From positions 1-19,441 of the forward strand of contig JAMWDF010000023.1 in the NCBI GenBank assembly GCA_023818865.1: a stretch of 19,441 nt of DNA. The letters are read 5' to 3'. Below, one piece after another: positions 15,547-19,441 of this stretch. Within the stretch, counting starts at the first letter, position 1, and each line of letters begins with the position of its first letter. The translations under genes were made by a program, and so were the position numbers. The notes under the pieces were generated by a model. The model saw only the letters and a program-made list of their open reading frames with translations, did no database searches and had not been told where the DNA came from. This stretch comes from Candidatus Omnitrophota bacterium. GTDB lineage: Bacteria; Ratteibacteria; UBA8468; B48-G9; DSTR01.

Positions 15547-15584
15547 GGGTGTTAACGATTTCTATCACCCTCTCCTTGAGCCTC

Positions 15585-15612
15585 TTGACGAAGATGAAAG
15601 CTTGTTTATAAT
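15585..15612 (+). promoter_or_regulatory. Strong sigma-70-type promoter for the sugar kinase (leaderless)
   Basis: TTGACG (15585-15590), a 16-base spacer and a perfect TATAAT (15607-15612). Six bases later comes the ATG at 15619, so the expected transcription start coincides with the start codon. There is no Shine-Dalgarno sequence. Probably drives both the kinase and fhs. Confidence 0.65.
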
Positions 15613-15618
15613 TATTGC

Positions 15619-17139
15619 ATGGCCGAGTTAACCTTTCTGGGAATAGACCTAGGAGCAGAAAGCGGTCGGGTCATCGCCGGAAGTTTTGACGGCCATAGGA
15701 TTAACCTAAAAGAAGTAACTCGTTTCCCAACTGAAAATACCTATCTTTGTTCCCATCTCTACTGGGACGTGCTGGCAATTTTTTCCAGGATTAAAGAAGG
15801 GTTGACTTTGGCCTGCCGGGAATTCAAGAATATTTCTGGAATCGGCGTGACCACCTGGGGAGTGGACTACGGGCTCCTTGGACCAGGCGATTTTCTATTA
15901 GGCAACCCATTTCATTACCGTGACCGAAGAACTGAAGGAATGATGGAAAAAGCTTTTGAGAAGGTGCCCAGGCCAGAAATTTTTCGCGAAACCGGAAACC
16001 AGTTTATGCCCTTGAATACTCTCTTCCAAATTTTGGCTACCCACCAAGATTATCCTGAAATATTAAACCTGGCTCGCTGTCTTCTCTTCATGCCAAACCT
16101 GTTTTCCTTCTGGCTTTGTGGAGAAAAAGTCGCCGAATACACCATTGCCAGTACCTCGCAGATGTACAATAGTCAGGCGGCAGGACAGCCAGGCGCTCCC
16201 AGAGGCAATTGGTGCTTTTCTCTCCTGGAACGTTTGGGGTTGCCTACTCATTTTCTTCCCCCGGTTGTCTCATCAGGAACATGTTTAGGTAATCTCCTAC
16301 CAGAAATACAGAAAGAATTGGGACTGCCGGTAATTCCTGTTTATGCTGTCTGCGCCCACGATACTGCCTCAGCAGTGGCAGCAGTTCCAGCTAGCGGAGA
16401 GGAAAGCAGCTGGGCCTATCTTTCTTCTGGCACCTGGTCCCTTCTCGGGATAGAGGTACCTGACCCAATCATTAACGAGAAAACCTATCAGTATAATTGC
16501 ACTAACGAAGGTGGCTTTGGTGGAAGCATCCGACTACTAAAAAATATTATGGGCTTATGGATTCTGCAAGAATGTCGCCGAAACTGGGAGAGACAAAACA
16601 AGCTTTATTCCTACGAAGAATTGATTAATAAGGCGCAGGAAGCTAAACCTTTCGTTTCCTTCATCAACGTAGATGACCCTCGTTTTCTTTATCCAGGAGA
16701 TATGATTAGCCGGATCAGAGAATATTGCCAGAATACCGGTCAGCCGATCCCTAACACAGAGGGCGAAGTAGTCAGAATAATCTTGGAAAGCCTGGCAATG
16801 GAGTATCGGTATGTCTTGCTCCAACTGGAAGACATTATTGAGAGGAAGATTGAAGTCCTTCACATTGTTGGTGGAGGGTCTCAAAACAAACTTCTTTCTC
16901 AGTTTGCTTCCTCCGCAAGCAAGAAAACAGTCATTGCTGGACCGATAGAAGCTACCGCCGCTGGGAATGTTTTAGTCCAAGCCCTGGCAAGAAGGGAAAT
17001 CGCTGACCTCAGTCAGTTACGAGAAATTACCAGAGATTCCTTTCCGCTAATTGTCTTTCAGCCTAAAGATACTGGGCTATGGGAAGAAAAATACCAGATT
17101 TATTGCCAGCTTAAGAGGGCAGGACAACAATCAGGATAG
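15619..17139 (+). CDS. Rhamnulokinase-like FGGY carbohydrate kinase
   Basis: A 506-residue FGGY-family kinase closest in pattern to RhaB, which phosphorylates L-rhamnulose at C1. The N-terminal phosphate motif is residues 8-17 (GIDLGAESGR); TTWGVDYGLL at 78-87 and FHYRDRRT at 98-105 are RhaB-like. The catalytic base is probably Asp248 (CAHDTASAV). The C-terminal ATP-site segments are SSGTWSLLG (269-277) and VGGGSQNKL (417-425). It is a full-length, cytoplasmic enzyme. No isomerase, aldolase or transporter for rhamnose is nearby, so the sugar is not certain; fuculose or another deoxyketose is possible. It precedes fhs by 35 bases with no visible terminator, so the two are probably co-transcribed. 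The N-terminus at ATG 15619 fits the family well. Confidence 0.85.
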   Translation: MAELTFLGIDLGAESGRVIAGSFDGHRINLKEVTRFPTENTYLCSHLYWDVLAIFSRIKEGLTLACREFKNISGIGVTTWGVDYGLLGPGDFLLGNPFHYRDRRTEGMMEKAFEKVPRPEIFRETGNQFMPLNTLFQILATHQDYPEILNLARCLLFMPNLFSFWLCGEKVAEYTIASTSQMYNSQAAGQPGAPRGNWCFSLLERLGLPTHFLPPVVSSGTCLGNLLPEIQKELGLPVIPVYAVCAHDTASAVAAVPASGEESSWAYLSSGTWSLLGIEVPDPIINEKTYQYNCTNEGGFGGSIRLLKNIMGLWILQECRRNWERQNKLYSYEELINKAQEAKPFVSFINVDDPRFLYPGDMISRIREYCQNTGQPIPNTEGEVVRIILESLAMEYRYVLLQLEDIIERKIEVLHIVGGGSQNKLLSQFASSASKKTVIAGPIEATAAGNVLVQALARREIADLSQLREITRDSFPLIVFQPKDTGLWEEKYQIYCQLKRAGQQSG

Positions 17140-17174
17140 GTTTGGTAAACAAAATCACCAACGAAGGGGGAAGA

Positions 17175-18869
17175 ATGCTATCAGACCTTGAAATTGCCCA
17201 GAAGGCAAAAATTAAACCAATCCAGGAAATCGCAGCATCTGCAGGTATACCTGAGGAATATCTGGAACTTTATGGAAAGTATAAAGCCAAGGTTAGTCTG
17301 GATTTAGAGAAAGCCCTTCAAGACCGACCTCAAGGCAAATACATTGATGTCACAGCAATTACTCCTACGCCCTTAGGCGAGGGAAAAACAGTAACCACCA
17401 TCGGTCTTTCTCAGGCTATTGGCCAACTGGGGAAAAAGGTTTTCACCTGCATCCGTCAACCTTCCCTTGGACCGGTCTTTGGCATCAAAGGAGGGGCAGC
17501 TGGTGGAGGTTATTCTCAGGTTATTCCCATGGAGGATTTTAATCTTCACCTGACCGGAGATGTCCATGCGGTCGGTCTGGCCCACAATCTTCTGGCTGCC
17601 TTCGTTGATAACTGCTTGGCGAAAGGTAATCCCCTGGGGATAGATCAGCACTCAATTACCTGGCCAAGAGTAGTTGATGTGAGTGACCGGGCTCTTCGCC
17701 ACATTGTTATTGGCCTGGGGAGTAAAGATGATGGTGTTCCAAGAGAGACAGGTTTTGATATTACTGTGGCTTCTGAAGTAATGGCTATTTTAGCGCTAAC
17801 CAGCGACCTTTTTGACTTGAGAAAGCGCCTTGGCCGGATTATTATTGGACAGAATCGCTCCAGAAAACCCGTCACTGCTGAAGACCTGAAAGCCGCCGGG
17901 GCCATGGCAGTGATTATGCGCGAGGCCATCAAGCCCACCTTAATGCAAACTCTTGAGCACACACCAGTCTTTGTTCATGCCGGACCCTTTGCCAATATCG
18001 CTCACGGAAACAGCTCCATCATTGCTGATAAACTGGCCATTAAACTGGCTGAATATGTAGTTACGGAAAGTGGCTTTGGTGCTGACTGCGGGATGGAGAA
18101 ATTCATGAATATTAAGTGCCGGGTAAGCGGTTTGAAACCGAATTGTGTGGTCCTGGTTGCCTCCGTGAGAGCGTTGAAAATGCACAGTGGCCGATTTAAG
18201 GTAGTACCGGGTAAACCGCTTGACCGAGGACTTATCCAAGAGGATATCAAAGCACTGGTTGAAGGTAGTGCCAACCTGGTCAAGCATATTGAGAATGTGC
18301 GTCACTTCGGAATACCGGTAGTAGTAGCGATCAATCGGTTCAGCCCAGATACGGATAAAGAAATCGCGACTATTGCTGAAATCGCTCTGAAAGCCGGAGC
18401 AGACGATGTCGCTACCAGCACGGTTTGGGAAAAAGGTGGAAAAGGCGGGCTAGAACTGGCTGAGAAGGTACTTCAGGCCTGCGAGAAAACCGGGAACTTC
18501 CAGTTACTCTATCCAGATGACTGGCCCATCAAGAAAAAGATTGAAACCATCGCCACAAAAATATATGGCGCAGCCCGGGTAGAGTATCAACCCCTGGCTG
18601 AAGAAAAAATCGCCCAATACACCAAGTGGGGATATGATAAACTGCCCATCTGTATGGCTAAAACTCACCTTTCTCTCTCCCATGATCCCGCACTTAAACG
18701 CAAACCTGAAGGTTTTACCTTGCCAATTCGCGACATCAGACTTTCTGCTGGCGCCGGCTTCCTTTATCCTTTATGTGGCGAGATGAGAACTATGCCAGGG
18801 CTACCTTCAGTCCCAGCTGGAACAAAGGTGGATATAGACGAACAGGGCAAAGTGGTTGGACTTTTTTAA
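17175..18869 (+). CDS. fhs: Formate-tetrahydrofolate ligase (formyl-THF synthetase)
   Basis: Catalyses ATP-dependent formation of 10-formyl-THF from formate and THF, the second step of the methyl branch of the Wood-Ljungdahl pathway. From ATG 17175 the protein has 564 residues, close to Moorella's 559. The ATP site is residues 64-72 (TPTPLGEGKT region), followed by the family signature stretch RQPSLGPVFGIKGGAAGGG and the MEDFNLHLTGD segment; the C-terminal GEMRTMPGLPSVPAG is also diagnostic. Start: a GGGGG tract ends four bases before ATG 17175; the frame is open back to a TTG at 17142, which lacks a ribosome site and homologous sequence. No other methyl-branch gene (folD, metF, fdh) is in the window. 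Confidence 0.97.
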   Translation: MLSDLEIAQKAKIKPIQEIAASAGIPEEYLELYGKYKAKVSLDLEKALQDRPQGKYIDVTAITPTPLGEGKTVTTIGLSQAIGQLGKKVFTCIRQPSLGPVFGIKGGAAGGGYSQVIPMEDFNLHLTGDVHAVGLAHNLLAAFVDNCLAKGNPLGIDQHSITWPRVVDVSDRALRHIVIGLGSKDDGVPRETGFDITVASEVMAILALTSDLFDLRKRLGRIIIGQNRSRKPVTAEDLKAAGAMAVIMREAIKPTLMQTLEHTPVFVHAGPFANIAHGNSSIIADKLAIKLAEYVVTESGFGADCGMEKFMNIKCRVSGLKPNCVVLVASVRALKMHSGRFKVVPGKPLDRGLIQEDIKALVEGSANLVKHIENVRHFGIPVVVAINRFSPDTDKEIATIAEIALKAGADDVATSTVWEKGGKGGLELAEKVLQACEKTGNFQLLYPDDWPIKKKIETIATKIYGAARVEYQPLAEEKIAQYTKWGYDKLPICMAKTHLSLSHDPALKRKPEGFTLPIRDIRLSAGAGFLYPLCGEMRTMPGLPSVPAGTKVDIDEQGKVVGLF

Positions 18870-18877
18870 CAGTTGGC

Positions 18878-19345
18878 TTACCGCCGGTGTCTTTGGGGAG
18901 GCAGATTTTTTCTGACTAAGCGGGTAATTCTCTTTAAGGTTTCAGAGCTAACCACGTGTTCTATCCGACAAGCGTCTGCTTGAGCTACCTTAGCTCTAAC
19001 CCCGACCACTTGTCTCAAAAAGGTTACTAAGGCGGCGTGTTTTCTTAAGACATCTTTAGCCTGGAGATGTCCCTGCCTGGTGAGCCGAACCTTACCGTAA
19101 TACTCATGAACCACTAGGCCATTTCTCGCCAGGGTGCTTAAGGCTGAGACAACTGAAGAATTCTTTACCTGAAGTCGCCGGCTAATATCTTTAACTCTGA
19201 CGCCCGGGTTATCTCTGGCCAGGATAAGGATAGATTCAAGGTAATCTTCCAGGCTGGCAGTCAATCCCCAGGGATGTTTCTCATCACTTTTCCTTTCCTT
19301 ACCTTGACGCCGGCTTTCATCGTTAAGTTTTTCCTTTACTTTCAA
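18878..19345 (-). CDS. DtxR/MntR-family metal-dependent transcriptional regulator
   Basis: A 155-residue two-domain regulator. After a basic, probably disordered N-terminal extension of about 26 residues comes the winged helix (SLEDYLESILILA, then VRVKDISRRLQVKNSSVVSALSTLARNGLV) and the metal-binding dimerisation domain (RKHAALVTFL and ADACRIEHVVS). The D-x2-E pair at the start, the His of RKH and the C-x2-EH motif are the usual metal ligands. It lacks the SH3-like third domain, as in MntR. The start is TTG 19345 with an AAAGGGGG tract five bases upstream; no in-frame ATG precedes the domain. It lies ten bases after the presumed feoB stop, suggesting an iron-uptake operon with its own Fe/Mn sensor. 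It converges on fhs with only eight bases between the stops. Confidence 0.85.
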   Translation of the reverse strand: MKVKEKLNDESRRQGKERKSDEKHPWGLTASLEDYLESILILARDNPGVRVKDISRRLQVKNSSVVSALSTLARNGLVVHEYYGKVRLTRQGHLQAKDVLRKHAALVTFLRQVVGVRAKVAQADACRIEHVVSSETLKRITRLVRKNLPPQRHRR

Positions 19346-19355
19346 TTAACCCCCT

Positions 19356-19441
19356 TTATTGAAGAAAACTGGCGATCTGATAAAAAACTGTGGCTGCTGT
19401 CCAGCCAACTAACAACGAACAGCAGATGCTTAATAAAGCCC
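19356..19441 (-). CDS. feoB: C-terminal end of a ferrous iron transporter FeoB (partial)
   Basis: On the minus strand the right edge carries 27 codons ending at TAA 19358-19356. The sequence (ALLSICCSLLVGWTAATVFY then QIASFLQ) is a hydrophobic helix ending in the FYQI pattern typical of the FeoB C-terminus. FeoB is the inner-membrane Fe(II) importer. The identification rests on a short segment plus the adjacent DtxR-type gene, a common partner, so it is tentative; another membrane protein is possible. Confidence 0.5.
   Translation of the reverse strand, partial: ALLSICCSLLVGWTAATVFYQIASFLQ

Noticed and set aside
17142..17174. TTG start for fhs
   Set aside because: No ribosome site at suitable distance, and the family N-terminus matches ATG 17175 behind a GGGGG tract.
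1..19441. CRISPR arrays, tRNA or rRNA genes, insertion sequences
   Set aside because: No regularly spaced repeats, no cloverleaf-like or rRNA-like stretches and no transposase ORFs were seen on either strand; nearly all bases are in the genes listed.

Overview
The window is almost entirely a Wood-Ljungdahl (reductive acetyl-CoA) gene cluster from an anaerobic bacterium with moderate G+C and mixed codon use. Ordinary bacterial-type proteins are present: the four-cluster-ligand AcsB form, CooS-type CODH, bacterial formyl-THF synthetase and AcsC/D/E. This suggests an acetogen, or a CO- or formate-using anaerobe. The sequence alone does not fix the phylum; an uncultivated lineage recovered by metagenomics is plausible.

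Layout. (1) Positions 1 to about 945: a LacI-family repressor on the minus strand, visibly richer in G+C than the rest and running off the left edge. It abuts, inside a 10-bp palindrome, a 3'-truncated RACo/AcsV gene, so the join looks like an assembly or cloning chimera or a recent rearrangement. (2) About 946-3524, minus strand: a BioD-like/DRTGG ATPase followed with a 4-bp overlap by RACo/AcsV, the ATP-dependent reductive activator of the corrinoid protein. (3) 3525-3625: a divergent promoter region. (4) 3626-14307, plus strand: one long tightly packed operon, cooC - small ORF - acsD - four-cluster ferredoxin (CooF-like) - FAD/NAD(P) oxidoreductase - cooS/acsA - acsB - acsC - acsE - DUF3786 gene. 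(5) 14321 to about 15421, minus strand: a dihydroorotate-dehydrogenase-like flavoprotein, convergent with the operon. (6) 15585-18869, plus strand: a rhamnulokinase-like FGGY sugar kinase behind a strong promoter, then fhs (formate-THF ligase). (7) 18878-19441, minus strand: a DtxR/MntR-type metal regulator and the last 27 codons of what looks like feoB.

How it works together. Fhs starts the methyl branch. AcsE moves the methyl group from methyl-THF to the corrinoid protein AcsCD, which RACo re-reduces when it becomes inactive. CooS, with its nickel site loaded by CooC, makes or oxidises CO. AcsB joins CO, methyl and CoA. The ferredoxin and the FAD/NAD(P) oxidoreductase placed between acsD and cooS suggest an electron link between CODH and NAD(P)H.

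The most striking observation is an in-frame TGA in acsB (10943-10945). Reading through it gives a complete 734-residue AcsB with every A-cluster cysteine in register, and a 10-bp hairpin starts two bases after the TGA. Without readthrough the A-cluster ligands are split between two polypeptides. Other points: possible leaderless promoters placed identically before two genes, an overlapping 56-codon ORF after cooC, and an unusual cysteine next to the AcsB nickel-ligand pair.
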